DNA from: Streptomyces sp. T39
GTDB taxonomy: Bacteria; Actinomycetota; Actinomycetes; Streptomycetales; Streptomycetaceae
Assembly: GCF_008042045.1 (NCBI RefSeq)
Contig: NZ_RDBP01000012.1
Span: 2,836,179 to 2,885,705 of the forward strand
Reading direction: 5' to 3'
DNA length: 49,527 bases
Shown: positions 9,701-17,235 of the stretch, piece after piece
Layout of the letters: the number at the start of each line of letters is the position of its first letter
Numbering within the stretch: position 1 is the stretch's first letter
The notes under the pieces: generated by a model
Told to the model about the DNA's origin: nothing
The model's database searches: none
The model's input: only the letters and a program-made list of their open reading frames with translations
Translations under genes and position numbers: made by a program

Positions 9701-10402
9701 GCTCTCCACGGTCTGGGAGTTCGGCGCGCCGGGGGCGTAGGCGGTCGAACGGATCTTGTTGAGTCCGTTGACCTGGACGGCGATCTGGTTCGCGTTGGCG
9801 CGGATGCTCTCCAGCGCCTCGTCGTCGTCCGTGTTGGGGATGTTGCGCGTCGCGTCGAGGAAGGCCTTCTTGACGCGGTCGGTCTGGGTACGGGGCCCGG
9901 AGACCTTGAAGTCCGTGACGGGGGAGCCGTTGGCGAGCGGTCCGGCGGAGAGGTCGCGCTCGGACTGGAGCGCCTGGGCGAGGTCCGTCGCGGCCCGGGT
10001 CATCTCGGTGAGCAGCTGCATGTGGTCCAGCTGCTTCATGTCGTCCATGGACTCCTGGATACGGAGTCCGCCCAGCGTGGTCGCCGCGACCACGGGCAGG
10101 GTGAGCAGGGAGACCAGACGCGTGCTGATGCGCCAGTTGCGCAGGGCTATTCGCGTCCCCGTCTCCGTGGGGCCGGCGGGCGTGGCCGGCGTGCCCTTGG
10201 CGCCGTCGGGCGCGGGGGCGGACGCGCCGGAACGCGCAGAGCGGTCGCCGCTGTCACCGGACGCGGCCGGTCCCTGGTTGTGGGTGCGCTGGGGGGAGGA
10301 ACCGCGGTCGGTGCCGCGCGGCTCCTGTTCCGCCGTAGCGTCCCCTTGGCCCTGACGGGCCTGGGGACGCCCCATGCCATCCCTCTTGAAACGTCCCTGC
10401 AC
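6737..10402 (-). CDS. cvnA: CvnA, sensor histidine kinase-like protein (conservon copy 2)
   Basis: A membrane sensor of about 1221 residues. A disordered N-terminus leads to TM1 (TRLVSLLTLPVVAATTLGG), a large extracytoplasmic nitrate-sensor-like region, TM2 (ALILVVLGVSLVGAFVVA), a HAMP-like linker, FKLDHLATRMRRN, and a HATPase domain (LLENATSF, DTGIGL, RMGLFVVGRLS). The last 450 residues are Gly/Pro/Gln-rich. I chose GTG at 10400-10402 (MQGRFKRD); ATG at 10373-10375 has a better-spaced AGAGGG and is a real alternative. The open frame extends to 10828, but that segment looks non-coding. By position I infer cvn1 or cvn2 of S. coelicolor. Confidence 0.88.
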   Translation of the reverse strand: MQGRFKRDGMGRPQARQGQGDATAEQEPRGTDRGSSPQRTHNQGPAASGDSGDRSARSGASAPAPDGAKGTPATPAGPTETGTRIALRNWRISTRLVSLLTLPVVAATTLGGLRIQESMDDMKQLDHMQLLTEMTRAATDLAQALQSERDLSAGPLANGSPVTDFKVSGPRTQTDRVKKAFLDATRNIPNTDDDEALESIRANANQIAVQVNGLNKIRSTAYAPGAPNSQTVESYSRLIESLLSLSQDMAQATSNPDMIKRTRALAAFSSAKEYASIQRAIIAAALPGGDDDKAPGLSEPDRLYGKAAVENGDSELKAFKALYESTGGDAEELTASLDGGTDPTIAASELYAKRVLDNPNGFERRAERSHLDWTDDYSVRINAMKRVEASLLGEMEAKARELREESQQDAIINGALILVVLGVSLVGAFVVARSMIRSLRRLQDTATKVAQTRLPELVKQLSESDPQDVDTSVESVGVHSRDEIGQVAAAFDDVHREAVRLAAEQALLRGNVNAMFTNLSRRSQGLIQRQLSLISELESREADPDQLSSLFKLDHLATRMRRNGENLLVLAGEEPGRRWTRPVPLVDVLRAAASEVEQYERIELAAVPATEVAGRVVNDLVHLLAELLENATSFSSPQTKVRVTGHALPDGRVLVEIHDTGIGLSPEDLAAINERLASPPTVDVSVSRRMGLFVVGRLSLRHGIRIQLRPSDSGGTTALVMLPVDVAHGGKKAPGKPGQPGGGQGGPQKPGAGAPGGLPGRPAGQGGGSHPGLAGPGAGAPAGGRLGAGAPRGQVGAGSAPRAALPGRDGGPQQGNGGQPQGGGSLFDSGRGQQGAPAPARGDAGQGARRAAPQQPGAGDRGRQLPPTGGPRAELPGGSARQEESRPQRPQTTSWGNEQGVPQQRPAADAPRGHDDHDASRGMAGTAEFARPDFGGPQGAGRPGQFTRQDVYGGQSGPSGTGQYGRPEQGGPQDPASTSQFARPDFAAPQQPAPQQDPASTAQFARPDFQAPPQQDPASTSQFARPDFQAPQQPAPQRRDEGFAPRPAAPLPAPQQPEALPPASGPGDGRTPLYDTLETNWFHGAGAQGGESRPAEPEPERPMPQRAPASGPAAPGGAPAANGAATWRSSPNDELVRQAERVRKPAAGGITTSGLPRRVPRANLVPGTAQEQNHQSGPQVSRAPDDVRGRLTNLRRGIQQGRQQNSTTGSFNLGPTHQQER
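7290..7640 (-). repeat. FARPDF repeats in the cvnA copy 2 tail
   Basis: The encoded tail contains four FARPDF motifs, three of them within DPAST(S/A)QFARPDF, separated by Gln/Pro/Ala linkers. The DNA repeats closely too (gcgcgaactg and cgaagtcggg blocks). This low-complexity repeat is absent from the other CvnA. Confidence 0.75.
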
Positions 10403-10982
10403 TAGCGTCGCAACCTCTGGACCAGGCGTCCCTCCGCTGTCACGGCGGGACGGTGTCGGCGTCTCGGGGCAATGAGTCCTCTGCCCCTGGTGGTCTTGAG
10501 TGACCGGCGCTGCTCCCCCTGTCTCCGCCGCCACCCGGCGCTGCGTTGCGCCCTTGCGCGCCGGACCTGAAACCCGCGGCGGTGCGTGGAATTCCAGCAC
10601 AGTGCAGGATCTCCAACAAGGGCCGCGTACCGCCCTGTGACGTGAGTGACACTTTGTGAGCGCGATGTCACGAGCTGTGGGAAGCGATGGCGGAGAAATC
10701 GGGCGTAGTGGTACGAGTCCCAGGGGGGCGGGGGGTGTCCCAGTCGCCATGATCAGGAGCGGAATAGCTGGTTCAGTGGCGGAATGTCCGTTCCTGTAAG
10801 GATGATCCACTGTCCGTATTGTCGGCATTGGGGCTCATCTCGTGAGCAAACTCACACGATCAAGGCTGTCTCATCCTGGCTTTCGACGGGAATCCGATGT
10901 TTAGCCTGACGCTTTACAAGGATGGCCGAACCGTCAACCACGCTCGCGAGAGCTCCTACGCCGACAGGGTCTGAAACCAGCG
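10403..10982. other. Divergent intergenic region upstream of cvnA and the small TANPRRT gene
   Basis: About 580 bases between divergent genes. It is visibly less GC-rich near 10780-10920 than its flanks, as expected for promoters. A short inverted repeat (GTGACA at 10646-10651, TGTCAC at 10666-10671) could be an operator. Both strands have open frames here, but without Streptomyces codon bias, so I call no gene. Confidence 0.5.
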
Positions 10983-11162
10983 ATGAAGACGACGATGATG
11001 TTCCGCAGCACCGCCAACCCCCGCCGCACCACGCTCGCGCACCTCAAGGACGCCGACGAGCTGCAGACGCCGGAGCAGCAGGAACACACGATCGATCTCC
11101 CCGCCCAGACGGCCAACCCCCGCCGCACCGTCCTCATGGACGCGCCGGTCGCCTCCGCCTGA
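10983..11162 (+). CDS. Small protein with a doubled TANPRRT motif, function unknown
   Basis: A 59-residue protein beginning MKTTMMFRSTANPRRTTLAH and ending MDAPVASA. Almost every codon ends in G or C, which strongly supports real coding in this frame over the overlapping alternatives. The motif TANPRRT occurs twice (about residues 10-16 and 43-49), each followed by a hydrophobic residue and Leu; the two DNA copies share an 18-base core. The middle is acidic and Gln-rich. There is no signal peptide or membrane segment. The ribosome site is weak (AGGG about 13 bases upstream), so the start is less sure than the frame. It lies divergent from a cvn operon and upstream of the FAH gene. I do not recognise the family. 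Confidence 0.7.
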   Translation: MKTTMMFRSTANPRRTTLAHLKDADELQTPEQQEHTIDLPAQTANPRRTVLMDAPVASA

Positions 11163-11363
11163 GGACCCCCGCTCCACCGGGGCGCAGGCCGCCCCTGCCG
11201 CCCGTGCGGGCGACGACCCGGTCGGCCGCACGGGCGCTCATGCACGCGTCGCCCCGCACGGAGGGTGATGCGCCCTGCGCGCCCCCCGCGCCGCGTTAGC
11301 CTGGAGCGTCAGTCTCCAGGCCAGCTCAGCGAGCGAAGAAGAAGTGAGGGGCGACAGCATCCC

Positions 11364-12137
11364 GTGCGCATCGCCAGGTTCTCCATCGACGGCAATGTCG
11401 CCTTCGGCGCGGTCGAGGAAGGCCCCGACGGCCTCCTCCTCGACATCATCAAGGGCATTCCGTACGCCGACTTCGAGCTCTCCGGCACCAAGGTCCCGCT
11501 GAGCAAGGTCCGTCTGCTGCCCCCCGTGCTCCCCAACAAGGTCGTGGGCATCGGCCGCAACTACGCGGAGCACGCGGCGGAGCTCGGCAACGAGGTCCCC
11601 GAGGTCCCGGTGGCCTTCTTCAAGCCCACCACCTCGGTGATCGGCTCCGGCGACGCCATCGAGTACCCCTCGTTCTCCGAGGAGCTCCACCACGAGGCCG
11701 AGCTCGCCGTGGTCATCGGCCGCATGTGCCGCGAGGTCCCGCGCGAACGCGTCAAGGACGTGATCCTCGGCTACACCTGCGCCAACGACGTCACCGCGCG
11801 TGACGCGCAGCGGCGCGAGAAGCAGTGGGCCCGGGCGAAGGGCTTCGACACGTCCTGCCCCCTCGGTCCCTGGATCGAGACGGACTTCGACCCGGCCGAC
11901 GCCGTCGTCCAGTGCACGGTCAACGGCGAGCAGCGGCAACTGGGCCGCACCAGCGAGATGGTCCGCTCCGTCGAGGACCTGATCGTGCACATCACCGAGG
12001 CGATGACGCTGCTCCCCGGCGACGTCGTCCTCACGGGCACCCCCGCGGGGGTCGGCCCGCTCAACGTCGGCGACGAGGTCGCCGTCACCATCGAAGGCAT
12101 CGGCACTCTCACCAACAAGGTGATCAAGCGTGGCTAA
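11364..12137 (+). CDS. Fumarylacetoacetate hydrolase family protein
   Basis: A 257-residue FAH-family protein. The fold is recognised from [15 protein letters not shown], the metal-binding region [11 protein letters not shown], the [11 protein letters not shown] segment, and the C-terminal [24 protein letters not shown]. Such enzymes hydrolyse or decarboxylate 2,4-dioxo or acylpyruvate compounds using Mg2+; the substrate cannot be told from sequence. The start is GTG at 11364 with GAGGGG upstream; in-frame ATGs further upstream lie in non-coding sequence. The end overlaps gltX by 8 bases, so the two are co-transcribed, an arrangement common in actinobacteria. Confidence 0.93.
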   Translation: MRIARFSIDGNVAFGAVEEGPDGLLLDIIKGIPYADFELSGTKVPLSKVRLLPPVLPNKVVGIGRNYAEHAAELGNEVPEVPVAFFKPTTSVIGSGDAIEYPSFSEELHHEAELAVVIGRMCREVPRERVKDVILGYTCANDVTARDAQRREKQWARAKGFDTSCPLGPWIETDFDPADAVVQCTVNGEQRQLGRTSEMVRSVEDLIVHITEAMTLLPGDVVLTGTPAGVGPLNVGDEVAVTIEGIGTLTNKVIKRG

Positions 12138-13605
12138 CGCACCCGTCCGCGTCCGTTTCTGCCCCTCCCCGACCGGCAACCCCCATGTGGGCCTCGTCCG
12201 CACCGCGCTGTTCAACTGGGCCTACGCCCGGCACACCGGCGGCACGATGGTCTTCCGCATCGAGGACACCGACGCGGCCCGTGACTCGGAGGAGTCGTAC
12301 GAGCAGCTGCTCGACTCGCTGCGCTGGCTGGGTCTCGACTGGGACGAGGGCCCGGAGGTCGGCGGCCCGCACCCGCCGTACCGCCAGTCGCAGCGGATGG
12401 ACATCTACAAGGACGTCGCCGGCAAGCTGCTCGCCGCCGGCCACGCGTACCACTGCTACTGCACCGCGCTGGAGCTCGAGTCCCGCCGGGACGCCGCCCG
12501 CGCCGCGGGCAGGCCCTCCGGCTACGACGGGAAGTGCCGCACGCTGACCGCCGAGCAGCGTGCCGCGTACGAGGCCGAGGGCCGCGAGTCCATCGTGCGC
12601 TTCCGGATGCCCGACGAGCCGATCGTCTTCACCGACCTGGTCCGCGGCGAGCTCACCTTCACCCCGGACAACGTCCCGGACTACGGCATCGTCCGCGCCA
12701 ACGGCGCCCCGCTGTACACGCTGGTCAACCCGGTCGACGACGCGCTGATGGAGATCACCCACGTCCTGCGCGGCGAGGACCTCCTCTCGTCCACCCCCCG
12801 CCAGATCGCCCTCTACAAGGCGCTGATCGAGCTGGGCGTCGCCAAGGAGATCCCCGCTTTCGGCCACCTTCCGTACGTGATGGGCGAGGGCAACAAGAAG
12901 CTCTCCAAGCGCGACCCGCAGGCCTCGCTCAACGTCTACCGCGAGCGCGGCTTCCTCCCCGAGGGCCTGCTCAACTACCTGTCGCTGCTCGGCTGGTCCT
13001 TCTCCGCCGACCAGGACGTCTTCACGATCCCCGAGATGATCGCGAAGTTCGACGTCGCCGACGTGAACGCCAACCCGGCGCGCTTCGACCTGAAGAAGGC
13101 CGAGGCCATCAACGCCGACCACATCCGCATGCTCGACGTGAAGGCGTTCACCGAGGCGTGCGAGCCGTGGCTCACCGCCCCGCACGCGAACTGGGCGCCG
13201 GAGCGCTTCGACCGCGCGAAGTGGGAGGCCATCGCCCCGCACGCGCAGACCCGGCTGACGGTCCTCTCGGACATCACCGCCAACGTCGACTTCCTCTTCC
13301 TCGACGAGCCGGTCGAGGACGAGGCGTCCTGGGCCAAGGCGATGAAGGGCGAGCCCGCCGCCCTGCTGACCACCGCCCGCGAGAAGCTGGACGCGGCCGA
13401 CTGGTCGAGCCCGGAGTCCCTGAAGGAGGCCGTTCTGGCCGCCGGCGAGGCCCACGGCCTCAAGCTCGGCAAGGCCCAGGCCCCGGTCCGGGTGGCCGTC
13501 ACCGGCCGCACGGTCGGCCTGCCGCTCTTCGAGTCCCTGGAGATCCTGGGCAGGGAGAAGACCCTGGCCCGCATCGACGCGGCGCTGGCGAAGCTCGCCG
13601 CGTAG
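12130..13605 (+). CDS. gltX: Glutamyl-tRNA synthetase
   Basis: A 491-residue class I aminoacyl-tRNA synthetase that charges tRNA-Glu (and, in actinobacteria, usually tRNA-Gln, later amidated by GatCAB). The HIGH-type motif [10 protein letters not shown] is at about residues 12-21 and the KMSKS-type motif KKLSKRDP at about 255-262. Length and C-terminal anticodon-binding region fit the family. GTG start at 12130 overlaps the FAH gene by 8 bases. A strong hairpin at 13618-13648 ends the unit. tRNA-Glu and tRNA-Gln genes lie about 1.7 kb downstream, so enzyme and substrates are clustered. Confidence 0.97.
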   Translation: MANAPVRVRFCPSPTGNPHVGLVRTALFNWAYARHTGGTMVFRIEDTDAARDSEESYEQLLDSLRWLGLDWDEGPEVGGPHPPYRQSQRMDIYKDVAGKLLAAGHAYHCYCTALELESRRDAARAAGRPSGYDGKCRTLTAEQRAAYEAEGRESIVRFRMPDEPIVFTDLVRGELTFTPDNVPDYGIVRANGAPLYTLVNPVDDALMEITHVLRGEDLLSSTPRQIALYKALIELGVAKEIPAFGHLPYVMGEGNKKLSKRDPQASLNVYRERGFLPEGLLNYLSLLGWSFSADQDVFTIPEMIAKFDVADVNANPARFDLKKAEAINADHIRMLDVKAFTEACEPWLTAPHANWAPERFDRAKWEAIAPHAQTRLTVLSDITANVDFLFLDEPVEDEASWAKAMKGEPAALLTTAREKLDAADWSSPESLKEAVLAAGEAHGLKLGKAQAPVRVAVTGRTVGLPLFESLEILGREKTLARIDAALAKLAA

Positions 13606-13617
13606 AGCCCGTCCCGG

Positions 13618-13648
13618 AGGGGCGGTGGCCGAAGTGGCTGCCGCCCCT
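13618..13648 (+). terminator. Terminator after gltX
   Basis: A 12-bp stem starting AGGGGCGG (two G-T pairs included) pairs with the arm ending CCGCCCCT around a short loop. It begins 13 bases after the gltX stop. Confidence 0.75.
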
Positions 13649-13718
13649 TCGGCGTTGTCCGGGCACGGGGCTAGTGTTCGGGGCGATCCCGATCGTCACG
13701 GCTCCCTGGGGGACCAGC

Positions 13719-14396
13719 ATGCCCATGCCCGCACCCGACTTCTCCCGGCACTTCACACCCGGCAGCCGCTTCACCGAGGAATCCGGGCTCACGGGGGAGA
13801 TGTCGGTCGTGCAGGCAGGTGAGCTGTGGCTCCCCAGCGGCAGGGTGGTCGCCTGCGACCCGTTCGTCTCCCTCGGCACGGGCGAGTCCGAGCCGTTCAC
13901 CGCGGAGGTCCCGCCGGGCCGCTACGCCGTCGAATGCGCGGTCGCCACCCTCGCCGAGCCCGACGGGCCCCCGGCCGACGAGCCCCATCGGCGGATCGCC
14001 GCCGCCCGCCTGGTGATCACCGGCACGCCGCCCGTGACCTGGGAGATCGCCCACCAGGCCGGCCAGGACCCGGCCGGGCTCGCGGACGACGAGTTCTTCG
14101 CGTACGGCGTGGACGCCGGCACCGGCTGCTTCTACGACGCGGCCTGCGACGAGTCCTTCCCGGACTGCGTGGGCGACGAGGGCCCGCTCTGGGATGCCTT
14201 CGACGCCGGGGGCGACTCCTACCTCGGGCCCCACACCGTCACCGCGAAGGACACCGGCCACAATCTGGTCGCCTTCATGTCCGGCTGGGGCGACGGCGCC
14301 TACCCGACCTGGGTCGGCCGCGACGCGGACGGCGCCGTCACCTGCTTCGTGACGGACTTCTTCGTCGTCCCCGCGGAGGGGGAGGAGACCGGCTGA
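13719..14396 (+). CDS. DUF4241 domain-containing protein
   Basis: A 225-residue soluble protein of unknown function that I assign to DUF4241 by its overall pattern: GELWLPSGRVVACDPFV near the N-terminus, PPGRYAVECAVA, a central acidic stretch with DAGTGCFYD, and a C-terminal GWGDGAYPTWVGRDADG. Proteins of this type are widespread in Streptomyces and other bacteria, sometimes as lone genes. The start is ATG at 13719 with GGGGGA upstream; a second ATG follows two codons later. It lies after the gltX terminator and so probably has its own promoter. No catalytic function is claimed. Confidence 0.8.
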   Translation: MPMPAPDFSRHFTPGSRFTEESGLTGEMSVVQAGELWLPSGRVVACDPFVSLGTGESEPFTAEVPPGRYAVECAVATLAEPDGPPADEPHRRIAAARLVITGTPPVTWEIAHQAGQDPAGLADDEFFAYGVDAGTGCFYDAACDESFPDCVGDEGPLWDAFDAGGDSYLGPHTVTAKDTGHNLVAFMSGWGDGAYPTWVGRDADGAVTCFVTDFFVVPAEGEETG

Positions 14397-14460
14397 CGCC
14401 GCCGGGCCCCCGCGCCCCGGAACCCCGGCCGGTGACGGCGCCGGCGGGTACGGTCGTCGT

Positions 14461-15183
14461 ATGCCGATCCGCGCCGTGCTCTGGGACATCGACGACACGA
14501 TCTTCGACTACGCGAACGCCGACCGCATCGGTATGAGCAGGCATCTGCGCGATGTGGGCCTCCCCGACGGATACGCCTGCGTCGAGGAGGCCCTCGCCGC
14601 GTGGAAGCGGATCACCGAGGTGCACTGGGCGCGGGTCGCCGCGGGGGAGACGGACTTCGAGGGGCAGCGCCGCGACCGGGTGCGGGAGTTCCTCGGCGCG
14701 CCGGGGATGAGCGACGACGAGGCGGGGGAGTGGTTCGGGCGGCACGTCGCGCACTACGAGGCGGCCTGGTCGCTCTTCCCCGACGCCGTTCCGGTGCTGG
14801 AACTCCTCGCACGTGACTACCGTCACGCCGTGCTGTCCAACTCCAGCCTGGCGAACCAGGAGCACAAGCTGCGCACCCTCGGTGTCCGCGACCGGTTCGA
14901 GGCCGTGATCTGCGCCGTGGAACTCGGGATCTCCAAGCCCGAGGCCGGGGCCTTCCTCGCAGCGTGCGAGGCCATCGGCCTGCCGCCCCGGGAGGTGGCG
15001 TACGTCGGGGACCAGCCCGACATCGACGCCCGCGGAGCCACCGACGCGGGCCTGGCCGGGATCTGGCTCGACCGTGCCGGAGTGGGCGGCAGACCCGAAC
15101 TGACCCGGATCACCGGCCTCGACCAGCTCGCCCCGTTGCTGCGCGGCGATACCCGTTTTGGAGCGCCGTCGACCTTCGGGTAA
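14461..15183 (+). CDS. HAD-family hydrolase
   Basis: A 240-residue HAD-superfamily phosphatase-like enzyme. Motif I is WDIDDTIFDYAN (catalytic Asp pair DID), motif II is LSNSS, motif III Lys is in GISKPEAGAF, and motif IV is GDQPDIDARGA. A helical cap lies between motifs I and II (about residues 16-100). The substrate is unknown; HAD subfamily members of this size act on small phosphorylated metabolites. The start ATG is 64 bases after the DUF4241 gene. The 3' end overlaps a probable promoter for the tRNA cluster. Confidence 0.92.
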   Translation: MPIRAVLWDIDDTIFDYANADRIGMSRHLRDVGLPDGYACVEEALAAWKRITEVHWARVAAGETDFEGQRRDRVREFLGAPGMSDDEAGEWFGRHVAHYEAAWSLFPDAVPVLELLARDYRHAVLSNSSLANQEHKLRTLGVRDRFEAVICAVELGISKPEAGAFLAACEAIGLPPREVAYVGDQPDIDARGATDAGLAGIWLDRAGVGGRPELTRITGLDQLAPLLRGDTRFGAPSTFG

Positions 15184-15186
15184 TGT
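15158..15186 (+). promoter_or_regulatory. Candidate promoter for the tRNA Gln/Glu cluster
   Basis: TTGGAG (15158-15163) and TAATGT (15181-15186) are separated by 17 bases and lie about 87 bases before the first tRNA, overlapping the stop of the HAD gene. Read by eye only. Confidence 0.4.
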
Positions 15187-15272
15187 TCTTCCTGCGCCAA
15201 GGGGAGCGGGCCGAAAGGCCGGTACCGGAAGCGCAAACCCGAACAAGATCCCCACCGGGGGTTGCGTTTTGG

Positions 15273-15344
15273 TGGCCTATGGTGTAATTGGCAGCACGAC
15301 TGATTCTGGTTCAGTTAGTCTAGGTTCGAGTCCTGGTAGGCCAG
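15273..15344 (+). tRNA. tRNA-Gln (anticodon CTG)
   Basis: A 72-base cloverleaf: acceptor TGGCCTA pairs with TAGGCCA; the D arm is closed by GTG/CAC; anticodon stem ACTGA/TCAGT holds loop TTCTGGT, giving anticodon CTG; the T loop is TTCGAGT. No CCA is encoded. First of five tRNAs; identical to the gene at 15594-15665. Confidence 0.96.
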
Positions 15345-15365
15345 CTCGCAGAGCTCATCTGCAAA

Positions 15366-15438
15366 GCCCCCGTTGTGTAGCGGCCTAGCACGCCGCCCTC
15401 TCAAGGCGGTAGCGCCGGTTCGAATCCGGTCGGGGGTA
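15366..15438 (+). tRNA. tRNA-Glu (anticodon CTC)
   Basis: A 73-base cloverleaf: acceptor GCCCCCG pairs with CGGGGGT (one G-T), the anticodon stem is GC-rich, the anticodon is CTC in loop CCTCTCA, and the T arm is GCCGG-TTCGAAT-CCGGT. CCA is not encoded. It is repeated identically at 15500 and 15693. Confidence 0.96.
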
Positions 15439-15499
15439 CAGATCCTTCCCGCGAGGTCTCGAGGTCGCTCCTCGACGACGTCGATGCAGGATCGCTAGG

Positions 15500-15572
15500 G
15501 CCCCCGTTGTGTAGCGGCCTAGCACGCCGCCCTCTCAAGGCGGTAGCGCCGGTTCGAATCCGGTCGGGGGTA
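15500..15572 (+). tRNA. tRNA-Glu (anticodon CTC)
   Basis: Identical in all 73 bases to the tRNA-Glu at 15366-15438, about 60 bases downstream of it. Same anticodon CTC and no encoded CCA. Confidence 0.96.
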
Positions 15573-15593
15573 CCAACTGGTCTATACCACCAG

Positions 15594-15665
15594 TGGCCTA
15601 TGGTGTAATTGGCAGCACGACTGATTCTGGTTCAGTTAGTCTAGGTTCGAGTCCTGGTAGGCCAG
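15594..15665 (+). tRNA. tRNA-Gln (anticodon CTG)
   Basis: Identical to the tRNA-Gln at 15273-15344; it follows the second tRNA-Glu by about 20 bases. Confidence 0.96.
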
Positions 15666-15692
15666 CGGATCCCCTTGCGGGATCGAAGATTT

Positions 15693-15765
15693 GCCCCCGT
15701 TGTGTAGCGGCCTAGCACGCCGCCCTCTCAAGGCGGTAGCGCCGGTTCGAATCCGGTCGGGGGTA
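15693..15765 (+). tRNA. tRNA-Glu (anticodon CTC)
   Basis: Third identical copy of the tRNA-Glu(CTC) gene and last member of the cluster, followed within 10 bases by a strong terminator. Confidence 0.96.
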
Positions 15766-15770
15766 CGAGT

Positions 15771-15804
15771 CCGAAGGGGCCCTTCTCGCGAAGGGCCCCT
15801 TCGG
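15771..15804 (+). terminator. Terminator after the tRNA cluster
   Basis: A perfect 15-bp stem (CCGAAGGGGCCCTTC with its complement) closes on the tetraloop TCGC immediately after the last tRNA. Confidence 0.88.
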
Positions 15805-15938
15805 CGTTCCTCCGCACCTCCGGCGCCGCGCCCGTCCGTGTTCGCCCGGACACACGGCGTGCGGGGTGCCGGGCGTTCCCTGGCGCCGGTGATCTCCTCC
15901 ATCCGCCGTGCGCACGGAGCGAGTTGGGCGGAAGCGGC

Positions 15939-16187
15939 TCACACGGTGAGCGGCACCGGGTGGATCTCGTCCGCCGGGTGCCCCGCGCGCTCGTGGACGC
16001 GCTGCACGGCGTCCGCCGAGGGTCCTTCGGACAGGCAGTAGACGGTGCCCGTCCCGGGATCCGCCCAGGCCTTCTTGAAGTGCACGTTCTCCTCGCCCTC
16101 GATCGCGAGGTCCGCGCGGTGCGCCTCCATCAGCTGGTCACTCGTGATGCCCTTCATACCGTGGTGTACGTCCATGAACTCGGCCAT
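15939..16187 (-). CDS. DUF4242 family protein (SCO4226-type nickel-binding fold)
   Basis: An 82-residue protein, MAEFMDVHHGMKGITSDQLM onward, of the DUF4242 family; the S. coelicolor member SCO4226 was described as a nickel-binding ferredoxin-like protein. Visible features are the N-terminal VHHG, EENVHFKKAWADP, TVYCLSEGPSADAV and HERAGHPADEI, typical of the family. The start ATG has GGAGG 9 bases upstream. It sits downstream of ndgR on the same strand but past ndgR's terminator, so it is probably a separate unit. Metal binding is inferred from the family, not shown here. Confidence 0.88.
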   Translation of the reverse strand: MAEFMDVHHGMKGITSDQLMEAHRADLAIEGEENVHFKKAWADPGTGTVYCLSEGPSADAVQRVHERAGHPADEIHPVPLTV

Positions 16188-16322
16188 CGTCCTGGCACCT
16201 CCGTCGGTCCGCGGCTACTTCCATGCTGCACCCGCCGCGCCCGGCGGACCCGGCGGGGAGCCCTCGGCGGTGCCGTCCGTCCGTATGCCTCCGCACACCT
16301 CCGTACGCCCCGGGAAACACCT

Positions 16323-16358
16323 CCGGCCGGCCCCTGCGGCGTTGAAGGGGCCGGCCGG
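16323..16358 (-). terminator. Terminator after ndgR
   Basis: A perfect 13-bp stem (CCGGCCGGCCCCT with its complement) around a 10-base loop lies 18 bases past the ndgR stop on the minus strand. Confidence 0.8.
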
Positions 16359-16375
16359 ACGCGGACGTGGAGGGA

Positions 16376-17092
16376 TCAGCCGGAGCGGCGCAGGGCCTCG
16401 CTGAGGCGGGCGGCGGCGTCGATGACCGCCTGGGCGTGCATGCGGCCCGGGTGCCGGGTGAGGCGCTCGATCGGTCCGGAGACCGAGACGGCGGCGACCA
16501 CGCGGTTGGACGGTCCGCGGACCGGTGCCGACACCGAGGCCACGCCCGGCTCGCGCTCGCCGATCGACTGGGCCCAGCCGCGGCGCCGTACGCCGGACAG
16601 GGCGGTCGCCGTGAAGCGCGCGCCCTGAAGGCCGCGGTGGAGCCGCTCGGGCTCCTCCCAGGCCATCAGGATCTGGGCGGAGGAGCCCGCCTTCATCGTC
16701 AGCGTGGAGCCGACCGGCACGGTGTCCCGCAGTCCGGACAGGCGCTCGGCCGCCGCCACGCAGATCCGCATGTCGCCCTGCCGGCGGTAGAGCTGCGCGC
16801 TCTCGCCGGTCACGTCACGCAGATGCGTGAGCACGGGTCCCGCGGTGGCGAGCAGCCGGTCCTCGCCCGCCGCGGCGGCGAGCTCCGACAGCCGCGGACC
16901 GAGGATGAACCGGCCCTGCATGTCGCGGGCGACCATACGGTGATGTTCCAGTGCCACGGCCAGACGGTGAGCCGTGGGTCGTGCGAGTCCCGTGGCCGCC
17001 ACCAGACCCGCGAGGGTGGCCGGCCCGGACTCCAGGGCGCTCAAGACAAGGGCTGCCTTGTCGAGAACACCGACGCCGCTAGAGTTGTCCAT
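16376..17092 (-). CDS. ndgR: IclR-family transcriptional regulator NdgR (AreB)
   Basis: A 238-residue IclR-type regulator: an N-terminal winged helix-turn-helix (about residues 8-65, with LAGLVAATGLARPTAHRLAVAL) and a C-terminal ligand-binding domain. Divergent position next to leuCD identifies it as NdgR/AreB, which in Streptomyces controls leucine and other amino acid biosynthesis and affects antibiotic production. The start is ATG at 17090-17092 (MDNSSGVGVLDKA); the frame is open for seven more codons but this start matches the known 238-residue size. A strong inverted repeat in the ndgR-leuC gap is a likely self-regulatory operator. Confidence 0.96.
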   Translation of the reverse strand: MDNSSGVGVLDKAALVLSALESGPATLAGLVAATGLARPTAHRLAVALEHHRMVARDMQGRFILGPRLSELAAAAGEDRLLATAGPVLTHLRDVTGESAQLYRRQGDMRICVAAAERLSGLRDTVPVGSTLTMKAGSSAQILMAWEEPERLHRGLQGARFTATALSGVRRRGWAQSIGEREPGVASVSAPVRGPSNRVVAAVSVSGPIERLTRHPGRMHAQAVIDAAARLSEALRRSG

Positions 17093-17124
17093 GCAACGAT
17101 ACTCGCGTCTCACTCTGTGAAACG

Positions 17125-17149
17125 CAAGTTCAATTTTCCATGGAACTTG
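17125..17149. promoter_or_regulatory. Candidate NdgR operator between ndgR and leuC
   Basis: A perfect inverted repeat CAAGTTC (17125-17131) and GAACTTG (17143-17149), 11 bases apart, contains an inner palindrome TTCCATGGAA. It lies mid-way in the 143-base gap between the divergent genes, where IclR-type regulators normally bind. Binding by NdgR is inference from position. Confidence 0.55.
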
Positions 17150-17235
17150 TCACGCTGTAGTGGCAACCCGGGACCCATGGGCGTTGCACACGATCTCTAG
17201 TTGTGTCGGCGGCACAGCCGGCCGGAGGGAAAGCG

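Noticed and set aside
6179..10405. A 1408-residue open frame on the plus strand opposite cvnABC
   Set aside because: It is antisense to clear cvn genes, with no recognisable domain and inverted codon bias; a by-product of high GC content.
10403..10828. N-terminal extension of cvnA upstream of 10402
   Set aside because: The extra 142 residues lack GC3 bias and any domain; the segment is AT-richer and looks like promoter DNA.
10922..11299. A 125-residue frame overlapping the small TANPRRT gene
   Set aside because: Its product is His/Pro/Arg-rich noise and its codon bias is poor; the frame at 10983 has nearly all codons ending in G or C.
15273..15765. An integrated element using the tRNA genes as an attachment site
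   Set aside because: No integrase gene or displaced tRNA fragment is present in the window; the neighbouring genes are ordinary.
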